64,000 nt of DNA, taken from contig NC_085095.1 of the NCBI RefSeq assembly GCF_963422355.1, positions 5,578,827 to 5,642,826 on the forward strand, written 5' to 3'. The notes beneath the pieces were generated by a model that made no database searches, had not been told where the DNA came from, and saw only the letters and a program-made list of their open reading frames with translations. Shown piece by piece: positions 1-19,300 of this stretch (the stretch's first letter is position 1; every line of letters starts with the position of its first letter). A program made the position numbers and the translations under genes. The stretch is from Corticium candelabrum. Lineage: Eukaryota; Porifera; Homoscleromorpha; Homosclerophorida; Plakinidae.

Positions 1-757
1 CCGTTACTGACAAGTCTGACGAAATCGGTCATAGCAAAAGGAGTGTCGTGACGTCACAATACCCCGTCTGTCACGTGACACGTCACATACAAACACTGAC
101 CTGATTCTTCTGTCGAATAGAATTTTCGGCGTGTATTCTAGCACCGTCCATATTGCCCTTTTGAATAGCCTAATACCCAAGATATGTCAACACTCTTGTC
201 CCACAGTCACACAAGTTGTCTGTCTGACATGTCGATCTTTCTGTCACCTTTTTTAGCTTCGTCTTTTCCACCTTCTCTTCCTTGTCGCATTTCTTTGCGT
301 TTCGATCCAACTGTTTGGCCGCAAACTAGCAAAAATTACGAAATCGCAACGACTCAGGTAACGAGTCGTTCAAGCTGCTCTATTGCTCACTTTCAAATTG
401 AAAAGATGCTCTAAGAATAGAAAGATCAAGTAAAGACCACGACAACAGTATAACAAGTGAGTATAGTCAGACAGATCAACAGAAAACGGAACGTGTCCTC
501 ATATGAGAACCCAGTCCCATAATCTCAATTTTAGAATACTTTCTAAAGACTTGGACATGTTCAAGTCGTTCCAGTCCGTGTAAGCCTAACGACCAACTCA
601 GCAGACTGACGTAAGGATATAGGTCACGTGGTAGCTGACTAAATTTAGTCATAACGTCAGAAGATCGGTGTCGCTCCACGCACGCGCAGGTGTTTGTTCC
701 CCATTGTGATTATGAACAAGTTTGTGTAGGGCGTGCGAAGCGTTTGTTAGCCGAATC
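1..757. other. Upstream non-coding region with palindromic CRE/E-box-like sites
   Basis: I see no credible gene here. Short open frames are present but lack family resemblance and splice context. Two palindromes near the left edge could be regulatory: TGACGTCA (CRE consensus) at 49-56 and TCACGTGA (E-box/CLEAR-like) at 71-78. They lie about 700 bp upstream of the G-alpha start, so any link to that gene is inference. Confidence 0.4.
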
Positions 758-1909
758 ATGGGTTGCTTAGTCGCTCGTCCCTACATCTCGCCCAACGAAC
801 TGGCAGGACGCGACGAGTTGAAGAAGCAGCAACTGATCAGCGACAGGATCGACTGCGAGATAAAAAAGGAAGCGAAAAACTTCAAGGCAACTCACCGACT
901 GCTCTTGCTCGGCGCTGGCGAGTCGGGCAAGAGCACGATCGTGAAGCAGATGCGCATTCTCCACGTGAACGGCTTCAGCGAGGCGGAGAGACGCAAGACG
1001 GTCGGCGACATCCACAACAACGTCAAGGACGCGATTGCGACGCTCGTGAGAGCCGCCAGAGCGTCAAACCCAGTCATACGATTCAGTGAGGAGAATGAAA
1101 GACGTGCCGACGCCGTCCTCGAGGCTGAGCATGCTCATGAGCCGCTCTCGCCGGCCTTCTTCGAGTCCGTGCGCGCCCTTTGGAAGGAGCCGCACATTCA
1201 GGAACTCAACGAGCGCAGCAACGAGTTTCAACTCATCGACTCCGCGCAGTACTTTCTCGACCGTCTCGACGTCATCAGCCGCCCTGACTACGTTCCCGAC
1301 ACGAGCGACATTCTAAGATGTCGGGTCTTGACGCGCGGCATCTCCGAGACACAGTTCACGTACAAAGCGGTGAGATTTCACATTTTCGACGTAGGCGGGC
1401 AGCGAGACGAACGACGCAAGTGGATCCAGTGTTTCAACGAGGTGACAGCAATCATATTTGTCGTCGCCTGCAGTTCGTACGACATGTACCTGAGGGAGGA
1501 CGAGTCGAAGAACCGACTCGAGGAGGCGGTGAATCTATTCGAGAGTATTTGGAACAACAGGTGGTTGAAAAAAATTAGCGTCATACTATTCCTGAACAAG
1601 CAGGACTTGCTCAGAAGAAAGATAATGCTCGGGAAGTCAAGAATCGATACATACTTCCCGGAGTACGCGAACTACCGCATCGTACCAAGCATTTTGAAGC
1701 AACACGAAGGTGAGACGCCAGAAGTTGTGCGCAGCAAGTGGTTCATACGCGACAAGTTTACCGCAATCGTTCAAGCGACCGGAACCGAGAGACACGAGCT
1801 CTATCCGCACTTTACGACCGCCGTCGACACGGAGAACATCCGAACTGTGTTCAACGATTGCCAGGAGATAATCCAGCGCGAATACCTTCGACTGGTGAAT
1901 CTAAATTAG
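758..1909 (+). CDS. Heterotrimeric G-protein alpha subunit, Gs-like, single exon
   Basis: This 383-aa protein is a G-alpha subunit, a membrane-associated GTPase that couples seven-helix receptors to effectors (adenylate cyclase for the Gs class). It starts MGC, giving a glycine-2/cysteine-3 lipidation site; the upstream in-frame TTG is not needed. Motifs in order are the P-loop GAGESGKST (about residue 54), switch [15 protein letters not shown] with the arginine that ADP-ribosylating toxins modify in Gs, switch [18 protein letters not shown], and TAVDT. The run [20 protein letters not shown] and the IWNNRWL stretch are Gs-like rather than Gi- or Gq-like. The C-terminal tail LRLVNLN departs from the usual Gs ending (RQYELL), so receptor choice may differ. 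The frame is uninterrupted and noticeably G+C-richer than its intron-rich neighbours, which suggests a retrocopied gene. The family call is secure and the subclass likely. Confidence 0.93.
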   Translation: MGCLVARPYISPNELAGRDELKKQQLISDRIDCEIKKEAKNFKATHRLLLLGAGESGKSTIVKQMRILHVNGFSEAERRKTVGDIHNNVKDAIATLVRAARASNPVIRFSEENERRADAVLEAEHAHEPLSPAFFESVRALWKEPHIQELNERSNEFQLIDSAQYFLDRLDVISRPDYVPDTSDILRCRVLTRGISETQFTYKAVRFHIFDVGGQRDERRKWIQCFNEVTAIIFVVACSSYDMYLREDESKNRLEEAVNLFESIWNNRWLKKISVILFLNKQDLLRRKIMLGKSRIDTYFPEYANYRIVPSILKQHEGETPEVVRSKWFIRDKFTAIVQATGTERHELYPHFTTAVDTENIRTVFNDCQEIIQREYLRLVNLN

Positions 1910-2504
1910 TTCGTTTCCCGCGTCTTGTGTTTAGGGATGTATTCACACGTGTAACAATGACTGGCCACATGACTGAGACGATAATGTTTCGTTTTCGGTT
2001 TTGTGTCAGTGTGTACAGCCGGAGTTTAGGCAGTAGACCTTGCCGCCGCTATGAAAATAGTGAACGAGTTAGTCAGTGTAGATAGCTGTTCTTTTCTACT
2101 CTAATGCCGTTATTTATTAATTAATAGTGCACATTTGGGCATCACTCGATTCACAGGGTGTGTGTCGCTTAGTGGAGACGATAATCGCGTGCTTTCTTGA
2201 TTAGTCGCGCTTTATTGTATTGTTCCGCGATGCGAAGGACTGCTAATTGATGGTGCTCCTCTTCAGGCTATTGCCAAACTAGGTAACATCGGTAGTACAA
2301 TGGACCAGCTGATTACGGCAAGACCGCTCGCTGTGTGGGTTATTTGACCATATGTGGCCGCATCGGACATATCTTGCAGATGCGGCACGCGACTTACCAC
2401 GCGTGGGCGCGGATACAGTCGTTCGTATGTTGGTTGTGCTGTACAACGTGAATTTCGATAAGTTTGCGAGTTCGTGAGAGCAGACGGGCATCAAATTCTA
2501 CGAG
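1910..2504. other. Intergenic region, G-alpha 3' side to PUS3 start
   Basis: This stretch should contain the 3' UTR of the G-alpha gene and the promoter/5' UTR of PUS3. Open frames on both strands are short and show no family resemblance. I see no RNA gene or repeat. Confidence 0.4.
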
Positions 2505-5089
2505 ATGGAGTCGCTAACAGACCCTGATTCAAACGGGGCCTCAACAGGTGTCTCTAGTTTAGGAAAGCAAACGAGAAAGACGAGAGTATTCGATTTCACG
2601 AGGTTTGCACGTTTCCTGTCGCATACTATCACGTCGCTACGTCGCTACGTCGTCGACTAGTGGAGTAGAGAACTCTGTTATTTACAGATACAATCAACGC
2701 CATATTGCATTGAAGATTGCCTACCTCGGCTGGCAGTATCGGGGCTTTGCGAGCCAAGAAAGTGTCAAAGATACAGTAGAAGCAAGCATCCACACACTGT
2801 TTGTATTTCGTCATTGATAGCATCTGCATGGTAATGTCATGTCCAGGAGCATCTTTTCTCTGCACTGACCAAACTGTGTCTCATCAAAGATCGCGCCTCT
2901 AGCTGCTATTCTCGCTGTGGGCGAACGGACAAGGGAGTGGGTGCTCTCGGACAGGTTTCTGTTGGTTCTACTGTCGACATGCATCAGCCTGTTCACTACT
3001 CTGTGTTGTAGGTTATAGCTCTGTCTGTTAGATCTAATTTACTGGAAGGGCCAGGATTGTTCTGTCCGGATGGAAGCACGGCACAAGACAGATCAGGCGA
3101 GATCCAATCATGCCAGTTGTGGGATTTAGCTAATCCGATGTGTTTAATTAATTGATTAATTAAGTAGGAGATACGACGACAGAGCTGGACTACGTTCGTT
3201 TGATGAATAATGTTTTACCTGATGACATTAGAGTTCTAGCCTGGTGTCCAGTTAGCCCCCACTTCAATGCAAGGTATCTCGGATTTTAGCACCAGAGTGT
3301 GGACCACCTGACTTGATCTTGTGCCATGCAGGTTTGATTGCTTGTGTAGAACATACAAATACTTCTTTCCTCGGGGCAGTCTCGATATTGATGTAAGTTC
3401 CTTATGTAAGTTGTTAGATGAGACTTTTGTTCTCTACATTTATGTATTTTAAGTTGTTAGATGAGACTTTTGTTCTCTACATTTATGTATTTTAAGTTGT
3501 TAGATGAGACTTTTGTTCTCTACATTTATGTATTTTAAGTTGTTAGATGAGACTTTTGTTCTCTACAATTTACATTATGTATTTTATTGTTGTCTGTTGT
3601 GTAATAGCTTATGAGATTGGCTTCTCAGAAGTTTGTAGGCGAGCACGATTTCAGGAACTTCTGCAAAGTACGTTTTGTCTGCATGTTGTTAGGGAGTAGA
3701 AAGGCTGGTAATATGTTTATATGCAAGATGGATGTAGGTGGTGGTGTTACTAACTTCAGAAGAAGGATTCTCTCGTTTCAGGTAGATTCCCTGGGAGACA
3801 ACAGGTTGGCTTCAGATAGGTCTTGTTGATCTTGTTAATTCCGTCTATTTTGTGCGTTTAGTCCATATCAGATGTGTGTTATGACAGTGTCAGGACAAGC
3901 TTTTCTATGGCACCAAGTGCGTTGCATGGCATCCGTTCTTCTCCTAATTGGTCAAACCTTGGAGCATCCTGAGGTATTCCAAGCACTTTGGCAGTCTGAC
4001 TTATCAAGTCACACTTTAATTAGTTTTCTTCTTATTCAATAATAGTTAGGGAGTGAAACACTTTGACACAATGCCGTTACTTATGCTTCCAGATTTCCTT
4101 GCTCCAAAATTACATCCTCTATTTATATATACCAGACACTAACTGCTGTCTAAATACATTATCTCTTGTAAAGCATCCTTTGTGAAGCCAGATTCATGGA
4201 GACTGGTTGCAACAGGATACAGCTAGTGTCAAAATTGTATGCATGGGAAGACTAAATTGCTTTGTCTTTAGAGTACAGTACTGTTGTCTTTGTGGTATAG
4301 GTGATTGATCACATGCTGGATGTAGCAGTTTGTCCTGGCAAGCCACAATACACCATGGCGGCTGGTATGGAGTCCAGTATTTGCATGTTACTTCATCTTT
4401 CCTTTGTGATGGTTCCACTTTGTTTATAGAATATCCGCTTTTGCTGTCTGACTGCGAGTTTGAAGAGGTCAAATGGATTTATAGTCAGACAGCTGGTCAG
4501 CTACTTGTTAATTGACTTGTACTGTATTATGCAATTTTAGCTGAACTGTGTTGCTGTTTTACAGATGCTCACCGACACCTAGTGCAGTACTTTCAATCTC
4601 TGTGGTCATCGCACGTTGTAAAGTAGGCAGGCACCCTGTTTGATGGTGTTATGGACTGCTTTTTGCTATGAATGAAAATTTAGGGCAGCCGTTTTGGATA
4701 CCATGTTGCAGAGCATCACAAGTCAGCTGGTTCCGGAAAACACCAGGGATGCATCAGGTTGAGTGCACTTGACGTGCTTTTTGAATCCAGAATGTGTAAT
4801 TAGCGGTATGTCATAGAGAGGACTTTTCCATGGCGTCGTTTAGCGCGGGACGTCAGTTTCCCGACTGAGACGCTTATACCAGGCTTCAGAAGTAAACAGT
4901 ATCGCCCTCTATTGGAGAGACCAACAGCTGGTGTGTCAAGGCAGTATTTACCGCGGTAATTACGTTTGGTGCCACTTCCAGCTGTTTGCATACTCAGATA
5001 CCTTGGAAGAGCGACTAGCTAAGAAAAAGAGAACTGACAACTCAGAAGAATCTAGTACTGAACAAAACCGGGAAGAAGTAGAGACATAG
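2505..5089 (+). CDS. PUS3: tRNA pseudouridine synthase 3 (TruA/Deg1 family), about 11-12 exons
   Basis: PUS3 converts uridine to pseudouridine at positions 38/39 of tRNA anticodon stems. The first exon starts at ATG 2505 (MESLTDPDS) and ends 2602; the second starts 2688 and carries RHIALKIAYLGWQYRGFAS. The third (2847-2954) holds the catalytic aspartate in CGRTDKGVGALGQ. Further exons begin near 3012 and 3168 (ELDYVRLMNNVLPDDIRVLA) and continue with FDCLCRTYKYFFPRGSLDID (3331-3391), the SQKFVGEHDFRNFCK exon (about 3609-3668), MDVGGGVTNFRRRILSFQ, and SGQAFLWHQVRCMASVLLLI (about 3861-3970). The 3' part has KPQYTMA, EEVKWIYSQ and RSKQYRPLLERPTA and ends with an acidic/basic tail at TAG 5087-5089. 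All family blocks occur in order, so the gene looks intact. The exon 2/3 junction is uncertain. The stop lies 16 bp from the REC114 stop on the other strand. Confidence 0.93.
3408..3585. repeat. 43-bp minisatellite in a PUS3 intron, four copies
   Basis: A 43-bp unit beginning AAGTTGTTAGATGAGACTTT is repeated at 3408, 3451, 3494 and 3537. The first three copies are identical and the last has a small insertion near its end. The array starts about 16 bp after a PUS3 splice donor and lies wholly in the intron. Confidence 0.95.
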
Positions 5090-5105
5090 TGGCTCGTTAC
5101 CGTCA

Positions 5106-5896
5106 CTAGGTACACTTATCTGTTGTGTCACTTGCTGCTAATTGCTCCAACTCGTTCTTGACTGCTTCCACAAACATTGGAAAATTAGGATCCGACAGGC
5201 AAAGGCTTATGAAAGATGTCAACTGCTCCTTTGAATAATTAGTGCGCGCGTAGGCTGTAGACATTGACATTGGCAATGGCTTGTTTGTCAGCATTGCCTC
5301 TGCTACCGTACTAACTGAAATGGTATCTTGGCTAGACGTGCTTGTCTGTGGTTCTTGCATTTGACATGACATCTGTTGTACTTGACTGCCTTGAAGTGTT
5401 TGTGATTGTTGTTGGGAGTTGTCAGACTGACCGACGTCAGATCTGTTTTCGTCTGGGTATTGAACTGCAACGTGCCGCTGGAGTATCTTGGCACAGTTCC
5501 GACACAGCGTCTCTCCACTTTGGCCATTTGCTGCAGAAAATTGAAGCTTGAATTTTCGAGGCAAACCCTAAAGTAGTGCAGTACAGCTTGTTGTCTAGTG
5601 ACTATTAACTACACAATTCAAACCTCTTTTTTCCATACAAAAGCTAAAGTGTCTCCTTTGGTCATACAATTCAACCATGACCGTGCGTTCCACAATGATA
5701 GATTCTCTAAAAAGTCTGTACCAGACTTAACTATTAGCTGTTGTTCACTCACAAGTAATAGATGGATTTCCTTGTCATCGTATTGTTTCCAGTTGCCGGG
5801 TGGTGGACCACCTTTCCTGAAGGACGACGGTAGTGACTTGTCGGGCTGGAATCGGGCGTATTTAGCGATTTTCCATGAGTGTGACGTCGGCTCCAT
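5106..5896 (-). CDS. REC114: Meiotic recombination protein REC114, two exons
   Basis: REC114 works with MEI4 and IHO1/Mer2 to switch on Spo11-dependent meiotic double-strand breaks on chromosome axes. Exon 1 runs 5896 to 5624 (MEPTSHSWKIAKYARFQPDK) and exon 2 from 5567 to 5106, with a 56-bp GT-AG intron. The joined protein is about 244 aa, close to the usual 250-270. The N-terminal half fits the PH-like domain: WKQYDDKEIHLLLVSEQQL, then LSLWNARSWL, then the conserved block PRKFKLQFSAANGQSGETLC followed by CAKILQRHVAVQYPDE. The middle is Q/S-rich and probably disordered. The C-terminal helix ISLCLSDPNFPMFVEAVKNE matches the conserved helix that pairs with MEI4. It is tail-to-tail with PUS3. 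The call rests on remembered conserved blocks, without a database search. Confidence 0.85.
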
Positions 5897-6923
5897 TTTC
5901 AGATAATGTTGTAGGCTTTTGACTGAACATGGTAGTGAATGCTGTACGGTACCGCCGGCTTAATTCCCGGATGTGAACACCAGTTACTCTGCTGTACGTT
6001 GGGGCCTCAACGGTTACTATTTTATTTAGTAAATAATAGTTTACTGGTATTTGTATTCTAGATCATCTGTTTACAGCATAATCAACCTTAGTGCAGATGC
6101 AATAGTCGTAAAGATTGAAAATTACAACGCACTGAGCCTTGGAAGTATTCTATTTCAGGAATACTTTCCTAGAACGGTAAGATGAGAGGCTCTTGGTAAG
6201 AAAGCCGCAGAGATCTATTAATGAGTTATTCTTCAAGGAATGACAAGAATGTGTAATAGTTGCTAAGGCTAATAGTAAACAATCTGTATGGGTAGCTCAT
6301 TTTCAAGGCTGCATTGGGGAATACCGACACTTCCTTTCATTTTTGCGGATGTTGATTAGCCGGGTATATTTTTATATTGAAAAGTTAATTGTAATGAAAT
6401 ATATTTTAGTGTTGTTGGGTATTGTTTGGTATTCGTTGAGTATGGTGTGGAATGGGTTGGTTACAAAGTATTGATTAATAAAACAAACAGGCTATCTATT
6501 CTCAGACTCTGGCCGGTATCTCATCCTGTATAGTTAAGTCAAATACCTGGTAATGATGGGTGCACAACGGAAGTTTCTGCGGATACTAACTTCACTAATA
6601 GAATTTCCTAGACTCTGTAGATAGTATGGCAAGCATACTTTATACTGATCCTTTGATACTCCAATAAACAATACAGTATTAGTACACTCAAAACTCTTTC
6701 TCCTAAATGTATACTAAAAAATAGGATACTACTGATGTAAAAAAGATTCATGGGAGTCCAGGCTGTTTGTCAATTGCCTTAATTTTTCAGAAACTGCTTA
6801 GCAGTGATATACAACAACACAGTAGCCAACTGTGCAATATTAATTATTACATCCTGAATAATGACAATCAGATATTGACTGGGTTGTGTAGTGGATGGAT
6901 GCATGGACCAGATGACTCCACAG
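5897..6923. other. Intergenic, no gene seen
   Basis: The region lies between the REC114 start and the 3' end of the Rho-like GTPase, both on the minus strand. It is AT-rich and open frames are short. It presumably holds the REC114 promoter and the GTPase 3' UTR. Confidence 0.4.
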
Positions 6924-8159
6924 CTACTTGGAAAATATCTTTCTCTTCACTGCTCTCCACCAACCCGTTCGTTTCGTCTTATGCTGTCGCTTTGCCACCC
7001 TGGCAATGGTCTCAAAAATATGAGAAAGAGATGATTCATCCAAGACTGAGCATTCAACATAGTCAGAAGCTCCAATAGTTTTTGCCATTTGCTGACACTA
7101 CAAATCAAGAATTATCACTTTCAAACCGATCAGAAGTGATAATTTGTTACAGACGCAGGGTTCAAAGACCTTGCAGGGTGAGAATTACCTCATTCTTCCG
7201 GACAATTGTTGCAGCTCCAGGCCGTTTGGTACCTCTCGCGTCTGCCTTGCATCCAACTAGGACTGTAGACGAATGAGGGCAACAGTAAATCGTCTCGGGG
7301 TGCCACTATAAACCAGACATTACGATTGAAAAAACTTAGTTGTATCCGTCTTGCGTTGGCTTCACATATCCTACCTTAACTCTGACGTTCTCCAGCGAGG
7401 CGGGATTGCCGACATCGAAACATACAGCAATAACATCACAATCGGTGTATGACAGCGGTCTGAGACGGTCGTATGCTTCTTGCCCTAGAGAAAAGAGTCG
7501 TTTTAATACGCCCACTCTTCGCCTGTAGGAGGAGGTCCTAGCATGCAGTGGTAATTCTCTCAGCGGAAAATGCTTTCTCTAGCTAGCTAGGAGGGGTTGG
7601 AGTAAATCAGTTGGTGCCTTTTCCTTTATAGTGGAAGAATGCTACAAGAAAAGACTATAGCCGCATCTCCTACGCTGTTTCATAGTCCGGAAGCGTGCAC
7701 CCACACGTTTCTTGTAAAGGAAAAGGCAATTCCACTGACGTAATCTTCTTTACAACCTAAATCCGTACCTGATGTGTCTCGGATTGTCATCTGTATCTGT
7801 TTCTGTCCAACTTCGACGTTTGTTTTGTACGTGGCATCGATGGTCGGTAAGTATTCCTACAAGATTGACAAAAGCATTCGTAGCTAAACATCCTCACCAT
7901 GCACATCTGCAGAGCCATCTGCGACGGAGTCAGTACAGATTCCAGACGCATACCAGCACAAGTACATGCAGTGACTAGCGATTCCAGTTACAACCTCACG
8001 CAAAGCGATTACTTTACCCTTTCTAGCAGACATGTTTATACTGACCGTCGTCCCTAGCGTTGACTTCTGCCAGCTTCCTTCAAGGTACGCTTTGCACAAC
8101 GACGTCTTCCCGCATTTCTGGTCACCCACCAAGACAACACAACACGTCTTCTTCTTCAT
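6924..8159 (-). CDS. Atypical Rho-family small GTPase, Rnd-like, no CAAX box, five exons
   Basis: The protein is a Rho-type GTPase of about 200 aa that should bind GTP and act on the cytoskeleton or membranes. I chose ATG at 8159 ([20 protein letters not shown]). Five exons join in frame: the P-loop exon ending at a GTCAGT donor; [16 protein letters not shown] to DTS (about 7870-7770); [19 protein letters not shown] (about 7490-7380); WHPETIYCC with VLVGCKADA (about 7305-7190); and a last exon with [19 protein letters not shown], ending [12 protein letters not shown]. The residue at the position of Ras glycine-12 is Gln (GDQKCGKT), like the altered P-loops of Rnd proteins, and the base-recognition motif is CKAD, close to Rnd GCKSD. 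Switch II glutamine (SGQE) is kept. The C-terminus is basic but has no CAAX cysteine, so ordinary prenylation is not possible. The exon 1/2 junction adds a few residues relative to Rho proteins and may be misplaced. Confidence 0.82.
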
Positions 8160-8403
8160 AGCCTTCGCCACAATACCGGTATCCTCGGAGCGGCGTGATA
8201 ATCTGATGTTGTGCCAAACGCACCTTTGTTATCAAAGGGATCTTTTGCAGCCGTTGCACCCACCCACGTTACGCGTCAATAGGATGCAACAACGTTTCAT
8301 CACCCAGAAGTAGGTGCATACAGTCAGTAAAACGGGACTACGGGCCGCCCACTAACCGGACGTGCTTTCAACCTAATTTCATACAGCTAGTTAAATTAAT
8401 TAG

Positions 8404-16242
<7,839 letters not shown>

Positions 16243-16395
16243 TCACTCACTGTGTTCAGAAATAGTCTAACACTAATGTTTTGGTTGACACTGTTCTTTC
16301 ATAGCAATAGCTAGTTGTATTAATCAATCTCTCATTTATGGCAATGAACACACCACTGACCCTGTCACTTGACCAGTTACGTGATTGGTCAAACC

Positions 16396-19300
16396 ATGAC
16401 CTCGCGCGCTAAGGGCATGTGTCCCGGATTACTTGTCACAGTGGGAATGGCTGCAGCTGCCTCTGCTCGGTCGATCTATCAGCGAATTTTTTCAGGGATA
16501 CAGCCCACTGGTATTCCTCACTTGGGTAACTATCTTGGGGCTATCAGAAACTGGGTTGATCTTCAATCGAAATCAGACCAAGTAAACGTCAAACAAAGTC
16601 TTGTAAAACGCCATCTAATCCACACATGATGTGGCTTGTTGAAGATTCTTTACTGTGTCGTTGATCTCCACTCTCTTACGGTTTATCGACGTGCGGAAAC
16701 CGTCAAGCAGAACGTTAGAGACATGGTTATATCCTTGATGGCATGTGGAGTTGACCCGGACAAGAGCATTTTATTTCAACAGTCTAAAGCAAGTCTTAAG
16801 CAGTAGCTTGTACCGTTTCGTTCAGTAACGTACTACTTAATTATTTAAACACTCTGGTTAATATTTGTTTTTCTTTACCTTATGTGTTTGCTAAACTGCA
16901 TGGCAATACTGTGTGATGTCATGACCAAACTTTACTTCTATGTATTAAGAGTTATTTTAGTATGTGTAACATACCATAGCAGCAATGATGACGTCATCCA
17001 GTCTTTCCAACCCACTCTCCCTACATCATTGTTTATGTTGGTTGGAAAAACTGGATGACGTCATTGCTACTATGTGTCAAACTTTTTTCTATTGTTTTAT
17101 GCATCCCTGCATTTCTCCTCATTTTTATAAAAAAAAGGTTTTTAATGTTATTTTTGTTATTTTTTTATTGTATTAACAGTTAGTTATTTACAAAGTGTAT
17201 GCATACCGTATCTTAAATATTGACAAGTTTGAAGTGAAGAATTTGAAGCAATAGTTTAAGACACAAATGAAAAACAACTTGATATCAGCATATTAGTGTA
17301 TTGTTTTTAGTGGCTGTCAATCTATTATTGATAAATTTATTGTGTATGAATATGATCTAGAGACATTGTGATCTTTCGATATAGAACATGGCTGCATGTC
17401 TTCTATTGTAACAATTACTGTGTATGCAGGTATCACAGCATGCTGAGTTGGCTTGGATCTTGGGATGTAAGACACCAGTTGGAATTCTCAATAGGATGAC
17501 ACAGTGGAAGGTTGTCTTATTGTTGTATACAGTGAAGGTTAGAGAAAGGAGTGCATTGAGCCTTGATTCAGGCTAAAAAGACTGAAATTGGCGGTGGCAT
17601 GGAGCATCTTGGATTGCTGTCATATCCTATTTTAATGGCTGCAGATATTCTTCTTTACAGGTAACCTGCTGCTTGATGACATCGTTTGCAACAAAATACA
17701 CATTACACTGCATTGCTTATTTGGATAATTTGGTTTAAGTTAGTATATAAACAACGTTTAACACCAATAGTGTGGAAGCCATCTACAATGTACTCGTATT
17801 TCTATGTTTTATGACGTTACTGCTGTATGTGAGAATACTGTATAAGATGAAATATTGGCGAATAATTTATTTTGGCAGATTGGCGGATTTTTTAGCGATC
17901 GCCAGAATAAAATCCGTTATTAATTTGGCCACTGGGATATGTTGACGTCATCACCCAAGTAATAATAATCTGTGTTGCTATGCTCCTCCATAATGGGCAA
18001 GTGGGGTCTTTGCCCCCATCTGGGCGCCCATCAACCCAGCAGGTGAGCCCAGCGGGGTACATGTTTTTGTGTAGTCCCCACGGCGGTCAATGACTAACCA
18101 ATTTGATATAGGTTGCAGGCATTACGGTGACCGCAAACATTCGGACAGCACACCCAGTGGATATAAATGACCACCAGGAAAGCACTGAACGTCCTCATCA
18201 ACGGACTGTTCGCCACACCACAGAAAATCCACAACGACTGAAACAAGTCATAGTCTAATGGATAAAGCTAGAGAAACATGAGAGAGAAAGACAAACAAGG
18301 TTCATAATTTACTGTCAACACTGGGGTTTGAACCCCCAAACCATGAAGTGGTAGCCATTGTTGCTAACCACTAAGCCAAAGCGGTGACTGCCTGGTTGGT
18401 GGGTGCTCAGATGGGGTAAAGACCTTACTCGCTCATCATGGAGGGGCATAGCGACACATAATAATAATGAAACTTGTCTGTCTTCTTTCTCGTGTTTCTC
18501 TAGCTTTATCCATGAGACTATGATTCGTTTCAGTTGTTGGGGAGTTTCTTTGGTCTGGTGAATGGTCCATTGACGATGACGTTCAGTTTTTTCCTGGTGG
18601 TCATTGATATCCACTAGGCATGCTGTAGTGAGGTTGCGGTCACCGCAGTCATCAAATTGGCTAGTCATTGATCGTCGTGTGGACTACACAGAAACATGTA
18701 CCCTGCTGGGCTCACCTGCCGGGTTGGTGGGCACCCAGATGGGGTAATGACCCCACTTGCCCATCATGGAGGGGCATAGCGACATAATAAGTCACTGCTG
18801 TGGCTTAGTTGTTAGCGACAATGGCTACCACTCCATGGTTTGGGGGTTCAAAACCCAGTGACCACAGTAAATTATGAAACTTGTCTGTCTTTCTTTCTCA
18901 TGTTTCTCTAGCTTTATCCATGAGATTATGACTTGTGTCAGTCGTTGAGGAGTTTCTGTGGTCTGGCGAACGGTCCGTTGACGATGATGTTTAGTGCTTT
19001 CCATGTGGTCATTGATATCCACTAGGCATGCTGTATTGAGTTCACGGTCACCGTAATGCCTGCAATCTATATCGAATTGGCTAGTCGTTGATCGCCGTGT
19101 GGACTACACAGAAACATGTACTCATCTGTCGGGTTGGTGGGCGCCCAAATGGGGGTAAAGACCCCACTTGCCCATTATGGAGGGGCATAACGACACATAT
19201 TTTCTCTCGCACCCAAATAAGGTACAGTTCCCACTTAGGGGCAGACATAAACTACACACGGACAAACCAAACATACACACCACTATCATCCATTCACTAC

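Noticed and set aside
184-414. Serine-rich 76-aa frame upstream of the G-alpha gene
   Set aside because: Low-complexity, no family resemblance, no splice partners.
1378-1599. Antisense and shifted frames within the G-alpha exon
   Set aside because: Shadows of the conserved coding frame.
3408-3585. CRISPR-like array
   Set aside because: The four units are directly adjacent without spacers and lie in a eukaryotic intron; it is a minisatellite.
18323-18378. A tRNA gene at the A/B boxes
   Set aside because: The boxes are present but the sequence does not fold into a full acceptor-stem tRNA by eye, and it recurs within a repeat unit, so a SINE head is the better reading.
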